From Escallonia rubra (Eukaryota; Streptophyta; Magnoliopsida; Escalloniales; Escalloniaceae), in NCBI GenBank assembly GCA_033065855.1, contig JAVXUO010002562.1:62001-126000 (forward strand): a DNA stretch of 64,000 nucleotides, read 5' to 3'. This document shows, piece after piece, positions 1-12,052 of the stretch. Positions within the stretch are counted from its first letter, which is position 1. Every line of letters starts with the position of its first letter. Made by a program: the position numbers and the translations under genes. The notes beneath the pieces are model-generated. The model was given only the letters and a program-made list of their open reading frames with translations, was not told where the DNA came from and made no database searches.

Positions 1-2
1 GT

Positions 3-644
3 TTATTTCAGCCCCAGTTCCATATCCCGTCGATTTCCCTCCCCCTTCCCCTCCCTTTTCCATCGATCCCTTTCCCCCTCACTAATTTTCACACCCCCAT
101 TTCGGATTTGTGGAACACGGTGAATACTCCAAGGGCATAGCAAGACGAATTTCATCCTAAAGTTCACTAGCGGCAGATCTCGATGGGTCTCAACCAAAGA
201 ATCTGATGCTCTGTTCTCCAAAGCCTTGAGTTTACCTTTGAGTCACTCAGTCACTCCATCAGCATACCCTAGCATCAAGCGCAGCGAAGGGTCATCTAGA
301 GATTCACCCAAATCCTCTAAGATCTCATATCTGATGATAGCAAGGTCAGCAATCTAAATTTGCAGGCCACCCATCGAATCTCTTAACACCACTGAGCCCT
401 CGCGGGCACAATACTCACCAGAAGGCACCGAGTTCTCAGGGTTGAAATCATCATAGGATCCACAAGAGTCACTTATATAACCAGTGAAATCTTGTGTCTT
501 GAGGACCTCAAAACGAGATCCACTTCGTCTAAGAACATAGTCTTGACCATAATCTTGGCACAAATTGACATGACTTACCTTCGTAATAGGCAGATTTCCC
601 TTGAAATTGAAATTCCTCTTCCTGGATTTACTAGATTTACCCAT
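3..644 (-). pseudogene. Degenerate coding stretch with two in-frame stops, unidentified
   Basis: One reading frame runs from an ATG at 644 down to the left edge and reads like protein throughout. It is broken by a TAG at 356-354 and a TGA at 245-243. After the first stop it continues with a plausible helical, acidic/basic segment (ILEDLGESLDDPSLRLMLGY), and after the second with KGKLKALENRASDSLVETH. The N-terminal part is basic (MGKSSKSRKRN) and followed by a Ser/Asp/Tyr-rich segment. I do not recognise the family. Two nonsense changes in an otherwise coherent frame suggest a decayed gene or a captured fragment. A real gene with an intron around 350-360 is the main alternative. It continues past the window edge. 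Confidence 0.4.
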
Positions 645-2441
645 CTAATCCAAGAGTTGATGCACAGATTCAGCAAAAAGTTAGGCAACTCCATTGAGTT
701 TTAGAGAGAGAGTCAAGATGATTGTAGAGAAGATCGGGAATTAGCTGGTTATGTTTGGCAGTTGGTGGTGGATGTGTGGTTATGCTTGGTGGTTGGTGGT
801 GGTGTTGGGCTTGAAGGGAAATATGGGGAGAAGAAAGAAGAAGATATTGGAATGACAAATTTACCCCCGAATGAAGTCAATTAACGAACTTGGGGCTAAC
901 GGAACTTAACAGAGTGACTTGATTGGACAAATTGAGGAATTCAGTGGTCACTTTGACACAAATCGAAGTATAGTGACCAAAGTGGAATATGCCTAATAGT
1001 ACAATGGTCAACCGTGTAGTTAACTCTTTTAGAAAATGTCGAGGGTATAAAATTATCAAAAAGAGGGAGTACTATTTTATTGATTTGTGATCTTGGCAAA
1101 CAGTTACCCTCACATGCGTAGAAGTTTATGTTAGAGCCTATCAGGTGATTATGACATGAGCAATCAGACGAAGTAAAGTGAGTTCAAAAGTCACAAAAGA
1201 CTAGGCTACGATCAAGTGAGATCGGGGATAACAAAATAGAAGTCCAATTGGGATCTCGGACATTGACTGGAGATCCACCTAAGACGTCTAATCCAAGTTT
1301 GCCTGGCCTATATAACATAATAAACGGCCATGAAAGATTGTCTTTTACATTTGTCTTATGCATGAGTAGGTGTACATGCGCACACTTTAAAACATGGACT
1401 TTTTGTTGGAATTGATGGATCAATGATCCGGCATATTTATACATCTTCTTGCTAGGGCTTATCTTAGCAATACCGAATTAGTGGATCATGGATATAATTG
1501 TATGGTACTGAACCCTGCCTGTTACGAATCAACATTGTCGATTATTAACTATTTTGTCTGATAAATGGATACAATCTTGCAATTGAACTCATTTCGTAGT
1601 TTTTACTTCATTGCCGTCCAATTAATGCTGCTACTTGTGAAGGTAGATGGATTTTGGTAATACATGTATTTTAGTCGGATCTGGTGATGATATTGGTTGG
1701 ATTTTCACAGGATTCTGAAACCATGGGTGATCAAGAAGTATATTTGGTGGATAGCTGAGGGAATTATACCAAAATGCAGATTAGAAAAACTGACGACGTG
1801 AACTATACGAGGAAAAAATAATTTGTCAAAGAGAAAAACAGTAGGGAATTGACTGTATGAACCCGGGATTAGAACAGGGTTGGACAGTTAAATAAGTAGG
1901 GTTGTGTGGTTAAAAGTTTATTGGAATAAATTGAAGTGTATATATGTTAGATCATAGAACTTGAGCAATCAGACCGAGTAAAGAATTAAATGGTCAAGGT
2001 CAAAATCAATTGAGATGGAGGATACCAGAATATCTACCTAGTTGGGAAATTGATTGCAAATCCACATAAGACATCTAGCGGGCCAAAACTTAGTAACCGT
2101 ATATCCTTTACATCTGTGATTGATGTGTTTTTGTGTATACGCCCACAATATGAAGAAAAGGGGAAGGAGAGAAGCATAAGATACTTGGATGTTTCCCTCA
2201 CTGATAAGTGATAACTGGTAACCTGTTGGTTAACTCTCATATTTGGATGGCAATGCCGACTTTTCAGAAGCTAGGCAGCTTAACTTATTGTGCCATCTGT
2301 TAAGTCACACGTGTTAATGAACAAGAGAACTGTTAGTAGCCACGGTGGTTGTCTTTGGTAACACATTTCTGGTATACGTGGTTAGAGGTAGGTACTTGTT
2401 TGTTTTAGCAAAAGAATGCTAACTGATTATCAATTCTGCAG
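645..2441. other. Spacer upstream of HIR3-type exons; no first exon seen
   Basis: No supported gene lies here. The stretch 886-1060 resembles the kind of sequence often found at plant MULE ends (a 'gtcactttgac... tagtgaccaaagtgg' style), and read on the minus strand it leads toward the broken coding stretch at 644-3. That stretch may therefore be cargo of an element whose other end lies left of the window. I looked for HIR3 exon 1 (an MGN start, a segment ending ETKTK) in all frames and did not find it. A diverged duplication within this interval is listed separately. Confidence 0.4.
1155..2165. repeat. Two diverged direct copies about 810 bp apart
   Basis: The segment near 1155-1395 and the segment near 1966-2165 share an ordered series of short matches: 'gagcaatcagac', 'ccac-taagac-tcta', 'cctttaca/cttttaca' and a late 'tgtgtat/gtgtaca-gc' block. 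Spacing is similar but there are many substitutions and indels. They look like an old duplication, or two remnants of one repeat family. No terminal motifs or target duplications are visible, so the class is unassigned. Confidence 0.4.
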
Positions 2442-5160
2442 GACAATGTGTTCGTTCAAATGATTTGCTCGATTCAATACCGTGTTATAAAGGAAAATGC
2501 TGATGATGCATTTTATGAGTTGCAAAATCCCAAGGAGCAGATTCAGGCTTATGTCTTTGATGGTATATTCTCTTTTGACCGGATATTTTGTCTATTTGCT
2601 TGATCCATTTTTGCATATTTTGTTTTTCCACTCCTCTAATTCATGTACCACTTTACTTAAGTGGTGCGAGCTCATGTTCCAAGAATGACTTTGGATGAGC
2701 TATTCGAGCAGAAGGGTGATGTAGCTAAAACCGTCTTGGAGGAACTTGAGAAGGTAAACTTATTATCATTATCAGTTGTTAAGATATAGTTTAATTTTGC
2801 TCATATTTTAAGTAGAACTATCCCTATACTGGGTGTGGTGCAGCGTGCGTGCTCATATGCTGTGTGCAATTTTTTAAAAAACACAGTATATTGGGTCGCG
2901 TTTATGTGCATCAGTAACAAGAATCAAGACAGTAGAGACATGTCTGGTAAGGAAATTGTTACAAACCTAATTACTAGGAAAAGGACATATATTACATTAG
3001 AAAAGGCGGGTTATGATTCCCTGTTCAAGTTACAGTTTGCACCCCTCTTCTATTAACATTTAAAATTGTGAGTTTAAACTCATAAAAATGACTGCAGGAG
3101 TTAGTGGGGCCTTTTTATTGAACATTCATCTCGACTCTCGAGTTAACTTGCTTTTTGTTGTCTCGTTTTCAATTAGCCTTTACTTCTTTGAGAGGAGATT
3201 CTTTTTTAATGTCAAGCACTTGTGTGGTAAAAAGTAGGATCAAGTACCAATTAGACCCGACCTTTGCCAGCAAAATCAATTAAACCCTGGTCATAAGTTT
3301 TTGGCCAATTGAATCCCTACTTGTTAAATATTCGCTAATTGAACCCTGCCTTCTACCTGTGTTTCAACTTTTAACTGCTTGGGGCAATTTGCAAGCATAA
3401 GAATTGCTTTTTATATTATTAGAACTTTTGGCCCTTAAGAACCCTAAGTTGGATTTAGAGCTTAATTTGTAGGTGTCCATTCTACAACATCTTCCTCTTC
3501 TTTCACCTCCGCCACCCTTCGCGCGGCTGCGCCGTCACCATAACCTTCGACCACCACCATGACCAACCTCGCCGCGGTTAGAATCCGTACTAAACCATCG
3601 AGATTCTCCGCTCGATCCCTCTATAGCAGTTCCCCGTTGCTCACACACACTGACACCAGATTAACAGGATCCCCAATCCAAAAGCCCTAAATTAATTTGG
3701 CTAATGTCTCACTTGATATGCTTGGTCTAGATGCTCTATGGAAAAATTCAAATTGGACTTCCGATTTAGGGTTTTGGATCTGGGTGGCGGATGAGTGTAT
3801 GATTAAGGGTCGGTCTGGTGGTGTGGGTGGTGTGGGTGGTGATGGCAGTACATGATGGCAGTTGGTCTGATTGTATCGGTGGGTTTGGTTGGGTGGGGAA
3901 GAGCGGAGAGAGAAAGGAATGGGGTAAGAAGTAATTGAGATTAGTTTTTTTTGTTTCTAGTGAAATGACGAACCTGCCGTGTGAAACAATGTATAGTTAT
4001 GCCACTTGAAAGGGCATAACATTACATAATTAAAAAATAAGGTTTCACATTTGTGCAATCGCCTTAAACCGTTTGAAGTTAAAATGCTGGTGGACGACAG
4101 GGTTCGATTGGTAAATAATATATCATAGGCCAATATTCAATAATTCGCTAAAAAATTATGATGAGGTTTAAGTGATTATTGTGGGCAAAGCTCATGGTCA
4201 ATTGTTATTCGATCCTAAACAATATATCCTCCCTTTCACTTTTTTCGCAGCAGAACTAGTAGTTTTCATTGATGATTGCCTCGTAGGCTGAATAAGTAGT
4301 TTGTTTGTTTAATTCTTGGATCAGGTGATGGGAGCTTATGGATACAACATAGAACACATACTGATGGTTGACATCATACCTGATCCCGCTGTTCGCAAAG
4401 CAATGAATGAGATAAATACAGGTTAACATATTATTTGCTATTACTACTGTCGTTAAAGTTTGAGCTTATAAGTAATAATAATTATATAATTTAGGTAAAA
4501 AAAAATTGTAAAGTTAAAGTTATTTTATGATCAACTTCTGTAGTAAGGAGAAACTTGGTAAGTTTGGACCATACGCTCTGTAAGAGCAAGAAATAGCGTC
4601 GTTTAGAGAATAATTGTGTTGAACTATTTATCATAGTATGCATGTTAGGCCCATTCCCTATCAGGTTTCATATCTTGATGTCTTGTTGCGATCTCGATCT
4701 TTCTCAATGGTTTGATGTAGTTCTGAAAATGGACTACTTAAATTCCGCACCTGAACTTTGAGGGTAATCTGGTTATCTCGCTTGTACAGCTCAAAGGCTT
4801 CAGCTTGCTAGTGTATACAAGGGTGAAGCAGAAAAGATTCTCCTAGTTAAAAAAGCAGAAGCTGATGCTGAAGCTAAGTACCTAGGTGGAGTCGGCGTTG
4901 CCAAGCAGAGGCAGGCAATAACAGATGGCTTGAGAGAGAACATCTTGAACTTCTCTCACAAGGTGGAGGGCACCTCGGCTAAGGAGGTGATGGATCTTAT
5001 CATGATCACTCAGTATTTCGACACGATCAAAGACCTCGGGAACTCCTCAAAGAATACCACGGTTTTCATACCCCACGGTCCTGGTCACGTCAGGGATATC
5101 AGCGATCAGATACGCAACGGGTTAATGGAAGCAAATTGTGCTGAGGTCAATTCTGCCTGA
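2442..5160 (+). CDS. HIR3: HIR3-type hypersensitive-induced response protein (SPFH/prohibitin domain), 5' exon missing
   Basis: Four exons are clear: 2442-2562, 2662-2753, 4325-4421 and 4790-5160, all with GT donors and AG acceptors and consistent phase. They encode 226 residues ending at TGA 5158-5160. The protein starts at [15 protein letters not shown] and includes [66 protein letters not shown] and [19 protein letters not shown]. This is the SPFH/band-7 core and coiled C-terminal half of HIR proteins. It matches the Arabidopsis At5g51570 (HIR3) subclade better than the HIR1/2 type ([16 protein letters not shown]). HIR proteins are membrane-raft, usually acylated scaffold proteins linked to immune receptors. 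Relatives are about 290 residues, so roughly 65 N-terminal residues, including the Met-Gly acylation end, are missing. That exon must lie left of the window or has been lost. The intron 2754-4324 contains a foldback transposon. Confidence 0.9.
3237..4215. mobile_element. MULE-like foldback element with ~120 bp terminal inverted repeats in the HIR3 intron
   Basis: The left end starts GGATCAAGTACCAATTAGAC. The right end, read in reverse complement, starts GGATCGAATAACAATTGACC. The two arms stay alignable for about 120 bp, including CTTTGCC, TTAAACC, TCATAA, GCGAATT/GGCCAATT and CAAT/AATTGAACCCTG blocks. The flanks are TAAAAAGTA (3228-3236) and TAAACAATA (4216-4224), a 7/9 match, as expected for an aged 9 bp Mutator-type target duplication. 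The interior (about 3480-3900) is more GC-rich than the flanks (CTCCGCCACC, GTGTGGGTGG runs) and may be captured DNA. No transposase is present, so it is non-autonomous. It lies inside the intron between exons 2662-2753 and 4325-4421 and leaves both splice sites intact. Confidence 0.7.
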
Positions 5161-7265
5161 AATTCAGTTTTGATAATTCCTATAAATTGAACATGTTGCC
5201 TCTTACAGTACCCGGAACAAACGAAACTTAAAGTTGCTCTTGTGTCATAACTGCATAAAAAGGGCTCGGCTTTGTAGATAGTTTACTTTGTAAGTATCCT
5301 CCTGGAGTGGTAATGTGGCTGGATCTCTGTCCAGAAAGGTTACCGTATTCTACAATTTTTTCCCGAAGATTTGAATTTGAATTATTATGTTATCTACTTT
5401 TGATAGTTGTTTTTTTTTCTTTTTTTTTTGGGGGGGTTACCTGATTCTCTCCCCTTTTCTCTCTTTTTTCCCCCACAATTTTTGCTTGTTAGAAAGTTCT
5501 GCTGTTCTGGTTTCTCTTTTTCTGTGCAGGTTTGTACTAGTTAACTACCTGTTCCAGTAATATCCTTACTATAAGGGTGACGTTAAATCTAAACTTTTTA
5601 GGTTACGTTAACATTATTTTGTTGCTAAACAATGCATTAGTGACATTTTTAAACGCCTAAAAGTGACGTAGATAAATTATCTCTATCTAGGTTGACGTGG
5701 TCTCCGCTTAAATCCAACTAAAACTTATATAAATTCCTGTAAAGAGTCTTTCCTACGAGTGATCTTGTTATAAAATTATCTCGTGTTGCAGCTGAATAAC
5801 TTGAAACAACATTTTTTTAAAAAAACCGTAGAGTGGTATCACCAGCCAACTTGTACAGTGCATCATGGCCCGCTTAGAAAAATCTCAAAAAAGAAAAAAC
5901 AATTTATGTTAAGTGCTTGTGGACTTTTTGAGTATGATTTACAATGAGACTAGGAGGAAAAGCATGTTGTAAGAAGGTACGCGCTTTCATCTCAACTGTG
6001 TGGCAGATTTATCTACACGAAATATCATTTGAGCTGGGCCATATTCATAAGTGCTGATTGTAACCTTTTTATTTTGTGAAGAAATGGTTGGGTTGTGCAT
6101 ATCAAAAACATAGGGTGATCATTTTTTTTCTTTGTAGCGAGTCTCTTCAGGAGAAGGGATTCTCCCTCACAGAGGCGGTCGCAGTTACCAGGCCCGTTGT
6201 TAGACATAGACAATTACTGATTTTTAAATTAATGTAAGGAATTTTTTAAAAAAAACTCTCGAATAGTCGAACCGAAATCTCACTCAAAATTATCATTTTT
6301 CTACCTTTTTGTGGCTTGTGTGAAAATGGTCCTGAGCAGAGATTCCTCAAAAAAGGGCCATTGTAGACTCAAAGACAATCATAGATACGTTAAGGTATGT
6401 TAACAATGTCAAGACAAGTGAAATTGATGTGATACCATTATCCTTTTAAGTTGTCCCACAAAACAAATCAAAGACTGATTAAAAGTGTCGAGATTCTGTC
6501 CATAAAAAATGAAAAAGAGAAGTTTCAAGTTTTCACTTTATATACCTTGTTCAATAATTTGTGGGACTTGATAATCACGCTCTTATTTTAAAATATTGAA
6601 CTCCGTTTTGTTGTTAAAATATTTTGAATATAAACTTAAGATGTCACTAAAAGTCATTTTAGGGTGGATTAATTCAAAGTGCAAGTAAAATTATCATGAC
6701 CTTAATTTGATTATTATGTGTTTAAAACCACAAGGATACAACTTCAAGTACACCTCAGAGTCATGGAACCCCCAAAAAATACGAACAAAGTAAACAACCA
6801 TAAACAACACGATTAACAAGACAAGTAAATCCGGCTAGTGGCCAAAAACCTAGATATGGGCTTTCAATTTGTCAACTCATTAATTAGCCGGTGTTTTTTT
6901 AAACCGTAGCTGTACAAGTCAAGTAAGAGCGGGTCGTACACGGGCATACCCGTGGATAAAAATGTTTGGGTAATGAGAATAAGTTTTTCGAAGAATTTGA
7001 AATCTACAAACATAGTGACCGAAAAGGCATGACAAGTTACAAGTCATGCAACATTTTACATATAGCTTTATTCTGCAACTTCAAATTTGAGGAATCATTG
7101 TTCAGTGAAGATGGATCATTTTAAAGTTCTATTTCAATGTTTTTCATGAGGTCTTGTCTTGTCCTATTAAACGGACCGTGTTTTCATTTCATAATTTAAG
7201 GTTATGTTTAAGTCTGATTTGGTTTTGTTTTTGTGAAGTTATTTTAATACTTTTGAACAATCTTA
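5161..7265. other. Spacer downstream of HIR3-type gene
   Basis: The first 250 bases are the probable 3' UTR of the HIR3-type gene. The rest is AT-rich with T and A homopolymers and no supported gene, RNA gene or bounded repeat that I can delimit. Confidence 0.5.
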
Positions 7266-7777
7266 GGCTAGGTTTGAGAAAAAAAATTTCCTCTTTTTTC
7301 AGTTTTTAAAAACTGAAAAATTAACCATTTTTTTTCAGTTTAAAAACCAGTTTTTAAACTGAAGAGTAAAAAAACTCCAGAAACTGGTTTTTTTTTTCAG
7401 TTTTGGTTTTTTTTAGACCACCACCACCACCCTCCCACCGCCGACAGCCACCTCAGGCGACCACCGCCGGCCGCCGGCGACTGCCGGCAGCCACCTCCGG
7501 CCGCCGGCGACCACCTCCGGCCACCGGCAGCCACCTCCGGCGACCACTGCCAGCGACCACCGGCAGCCCGCCACCACCACCACCATCGGCCACCACAGGC
7601 CAACACCGCAACACCCCACCACCGCCACCGCAAACAAAAAAAAAAAAAGTCAAAATAAAAAGGGTTACCGGGGTTATCAAACACTCGCTTGTTTTTGTAA
7701 AAACAAAATTAAGCTGCTCTTTAAAAAACTGCTCTTTAAAAACTGAAAACCAAAAAAAAAATTTGTCAAACGAACCC
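7266..7777. mobile_element. MITE with TTA target duplication and a GC-rich minisatellite core
   Basis: The 5' end GGCTAGGTTTGAGAAA and the reverse-complemented 3' end GGGTTCGTTTGACAAA form imperfect terminal inverted repeats flanked by TTA (7263-7265 and 7778-7780). That pattern fits PIF/Harbinger (Tourist-like) elements. Just inside the ends are 'cagtttttaaaaactgaaa' fold-back stretches. The centre (about 7419-7630) is a strikingly GC-rich array of short CCGGC/GCCACCTCCGG-type units. It reads as Pro/Arg/Thr-rich on one strand and Gly/Trp/Val-rich on the other, which is a composition artefact and not a gene. A second element with the same architecture lies at 29268-29545. Confidence 0.6.
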
Positions 7778-9785
7778 TTAGTTATCTAAAAAAATTTGTT
7801 GATCTGCATCATCATTTGTAAAGCTTAAGATTCCGTGAAAGCAAAAAAAAGGGGAAAAAAGGACCCCAAAAAAACAAAACTTTAGATTGCGTGCATGTGC
7901 ATCGACTTGGAGTGGGTGTGGCAAGGGTCCAAGAAAATACTGCACATAAACACACTTAGTAAATCTTACATGCACTCAAATTACCCGTACCCACGACAGT
8001 AAATCTTATCCGCACTCGACGTGATCGTACCACGATAGGTTACTCGCGAGTACCCGTTTGTCAAACCTACAGTACTCAAACTACACTTGTATTATCCCAA
8101 TATTTAGGTGCTGGATGGAAGGTTGGTGATTTAGTTTGAATATTTAATTAACGCAGCCATAAAAGTGGTAAATAACTTAGAGCATAAGATAGTGGAAAGT
8201 GATAATGAATTTGATTCCCATGGTTGGCACCCACCACACTAAAACAGTTATATTAATTTTTTGGAATCACATTGAACATGTGTACGGAAAAAAAGAAGAA
8301 GAGTAGCAATATACAGAACTTCAGAGTGGTCCTGCTCACTCACTTTAAGATCGCGTGGACAACACGCCTTAATCATGATATTCACATGGGAGTCAGCCTG
8401 TATAAGCCTTTGTAGTTTATGTTTTATGCTTTTCAAGTAGAGACTAAAAAAAATTATCATTTCACTTACATGGTGGTGATGGTGATTATGATTTCAGTTG
8501 TGACAAGAAGGGTTCAAAAGATTAATCGAGTTCATTTATTAGATTAGTTCTGATGTCAAAACAAGCATAATTCTGTTCAAGAGTGTACAATTTTTAAAAC
8601 CGATGATATGATCGCCTCGGAGTAAAGTTTGTTTTGGCAATAGAGCGGGTTATGTTAATTCTATTTGATCAGCAAATCAAGTTGAGTGTGCATTGAAGTT
8701 AATTAGATTAGTTATGGAACCAAAAAAAAAAAAAGATTGAACTACTGAGATAAGTCTTGTTTCAAATTCGATTGAGAGATATACTAGCCAAGTTCAATTG
8801 AATGCTTGACTCGACTAATTCATGGCTTTGTTTTGGGTTTAATTTTTTTTTCATGGAGTAAAAGAAAAACAACCTCTACCTCCATGCATTACAATGTTAT
8901 TTATTTATTTATAAGAATGCGTATTTTTGTCTTTTGGAATACGAGGGAGACCAGGAAAATCAGCGTACCAACATATTATATTTCAAGATAAAAGCTGATT
9001 GTATTGATCTTTCTGGAAATTCAATTTGGCCATATATTTGTTAAATCACGATACAATTTCTTTGACGAGCTTAATTTCAACGTATTTAGAGAATAATTCT
9101 AGGCTCCCAAGAGCGAGTTTATGTTCTCCTTAATAAAGATAGAAAATGATACGTACGTGCATATTGCACACTGACACGCTCATTATAATAAGTAAATATT
9201 GCACACTCTCGAACCATTGATCCCGATCATCTATGATCAAGTTGGATTAATGTGAAAGGACAAGGGACAAATGGATACATGAAGTTATTTATAAAATATT
9301 TAAAGACAATCATAGATTGTCAAGATCACCGGTCCCCAACCATACAACAGTTTATACATTCTCATGTACTTGTTCAAGTTTAAGTTGTTGCATATAAAAT
9401 CTTTGTCATGTATTAAAGCGGAGTTGATAAATTTGTTTAAAGAAAAGAAAAGAAAAATAATTACATTGTAGGATCAATTTGAAAACTTAACTTTGTTTTA
9501 GCAGTGCAAGCTTGCATTCAAGTCCACTATTTATGCAGAATATCATGAATTCCCCACTCTCTTTCTCCTCAGATCACTAATATAATGATACTTTATTGTT
9601 GCACAAATTGTTATTAACCACTTCACCAAATTCCAAAGCATGATTAAGCCATCACAATCAAGAGATTAGACTTCTTGTTGCAGATAATTATAAGCACTAA
9701 GGTGTTATCATGTCCATCCTATCTCTTCATACAGTAAGATTCGTAGGCACTAATTTTTACATAAATTCCCATGACCTCCCTGCGC
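7778..9785. other. AT-rich spacer
   Basis: No supported gene. Some 'acccgta/actcgcgagtaccc' tracts near 7980-8070 look like repeat debris. Nothing can be delimited. Confidence 0.4.
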
Positions 9786-10120
9786 CCATTTGATCGAAGA
9801 AATTCTACCTTGCATCGGTAGAAAAAAGAATACACTCGGAAATGACTCGGGCGAGAAACGGAAATTATGCGCTGCGAATTAATATCACGATACTCATCAT
9901 GAATACAAGTGTAGTTCGTTATTGGCGACGAGTTTCACGCATCATGAGACGTACGTCCATTTGATTGAAGAAAAAATTATACTTTGCGTTAATATGAAAA
10001 GACTTAAAACTGTCCTGCGTAAAAAAAATTAAAATACACGCAACAAATTATATTAAAGTACACATCATTAAGCACGCGTTTAGTTCGTTATATAAGTGTA
10101 ACGTTTCACCCGCTACGAGG
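9786..10120. repeat. Two-copy diverged tandem duplication, ~171 bp unit
   Basis: CCATTTGAT(C/T)GAAGAA begins at 9786 and again at 9957. AGTTCGTTAT and GTTTCAC recur at the same 171 bp offset (for example GTTTCAC at 9932 and 10103). Between these anchors the copies are diverged but collinear. No ends or target duplications identify it as a transposon; it may be a decayed satellite dimer. Confidence 0.55.
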
Positions 10121-12052
10121 GATGAGAAGGAAAAAGCGAAAATAAGCATAATTTCTTCAACCAAAGTAGCGAGAAAACATTACGAGTCACGTCAGTCAAG
10201 GCAACGGTCATGTAAAATTAGTCGCAACGTTTGCTGATTTCCTTTGTCAAAAAGACAAATATAATAACATTGTTATATTGATAATTTTTATTCAGGATGT
10301 CACTAACTTTTGCAATGGTACGTGATTTTTCTTGTCAATGCAATTATTAATTAAGGGTAAATACAAGCATAGCTTTGTGTTGATTACTATTGGTGCAACA
10401 AAGAGAAATTGGTAGCCTTTTCTTTATTTTGTTCTCAAGTATAATAGAGTCTTAATAAGTTTAGTGCACATATCCCCCATTTCATTATCTATTTTTTTTT
10501 CTCATTTTCATTTTTTTAAAAAAAATCATCTCATTGCCTTTTATGCAAAAGAAAATTTAATTTAGAATAATTGTGTTATGTCATTATAAACAAAAAGACG
10601 CTGGCTGCCAATACCATTAAATAATCTATTAACTATAAACATGAAAAACAAAAAAGACTATGATAGATATGCACTCGCATAGCTTGTGCTTGCGACCCCT
10701 GGCTTTAATAAACCGACGCTCTAATATCACAGCAAAACATTTTACTCTTTGTCACTATTGTAGTTTTTGCTCCCTTTTCTCATTAATGTAACAACCTTAA
10801 GTGCAAATACATCACTTAGTATATTGTTCTTGACATTTGTTTTTCAAATACAATCGCATTGATTTTCTAGAAAGAGAACCAGGTGAGTGCGAGGTTTTCA
10901 TCGGTATAGCAAAATCTGCAACTTCAAAATTTTTTGAAACCTTTGATACAAAGTTTACATCTAATAAATACATCTAAAATGCGGAAAAAGCAAGAAAGTA
11001 ACGCCAAGTCCTTCACAATACACCATTGAGAACATCTGCTAAGCCTCTTGACATTGCATGAAGAAGCTTGAAACGAGAGAGCTTTTTTCCATTCCGTAAA
11101 GTATCGTCTGATTCTTAATTATATTCATAACCGGAATTTCTAACATGTTATTCTTTGAAACAACAAAGGATACCTGTCACTTAAACAAAAGATAAGTACT
11201 TGTATAAATTGTTTCTAATAACTAAACCGAATTGTAACCGAATGATTACCTCAATATTTTTTTTTTAATTATATGTATAATAATGCGTTGGAGATTCATC
11301 CCACATTGCTCAAAATGGATCTTAATTTTAATTTGGACTAGGACTACAAATGACTTTTGATGACATTTATAACCACAGTATTTTAACCTATAGCGACAAA
11401 ATAGAGCGAACTAATTCAAACAATAAGCAATAATAATATTACTAGTATTTGGCTTTAAATAATATTTTCAGTTAAAATGGAATGGTTTTACATGTCACCT
11501 GATATGCTGTTCAGTCACAGCAAGTGTTGACCACATTTGAGGGGTCAATTCCACTTTAGCCCCTGCCACCGTGGTCCCTACCTTCAAACACCCTCTGTTG
11601 ACAAACCTTAAAGTTCATCGGTAGATTCTCGTCACGCGCTCTGTCCGCACGTGGTTGAACCACTTCTCCTCTCCCAAGTTGTAACAAACAACATAAGACA
11701 CCCCCATATCCCCTCACCTCTGTCCCCCAGTCCCCAGATTCTTTCCCCTCTTTCCGAAGACTAATCACCTGCTTCTGCTAGACAATTCATCAAACACTTG
11801 GCAAACTCTATCACTGTAACTCCCTCCCACCGTCAAAACCCCCTCATTTTCCTGCCAGATCGCCGGTTGCCGGCGTGGAGCACCGGTGACACGCGAAACC
11901 CACCTCACCGGCGGCGAATTTCCGGGCTAGTTGCAGAAAAAGTACCAGTCACCAAAGATGATACACTCCAAAAGACTCAATCCACACCCAAAACAAGCTC
12001 AACAACAATCTCCCAACTGATTCTCATCACCAGTTCGCCTTCTACCTCTTTA
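10121..12052. other. Spacer and probable promoter/5' UTR of the BED/DUF659 gene
   Basis: AT-rich and gene-free up to about 11500. The last ~500 bases become C-rich and pyrimidine-rich (11550-11760), typical of a plant promoter and leader. The coding frame of the next gene is open from 11798, but only through a TTG there. No ATG occurs in that frame before 12053, so 11798-12052 is treated as 5' UTR. Confidence 0.5.

Noticed and set aside
7403..7789. 128-codon Pro/Arg-rich frame and several Gly/Trp/Val-rich frames on the other strand
   Set aside because: They are translations of a GC-rich short tandem repeat inside a MITE; none has a domain or gene context.
11798..12052. N-terminal extension of the BED/DUF659 protein
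   Set aside because: The extension starts at TTG, and the first ATG in frame is 12053, which also matches where family members begin.
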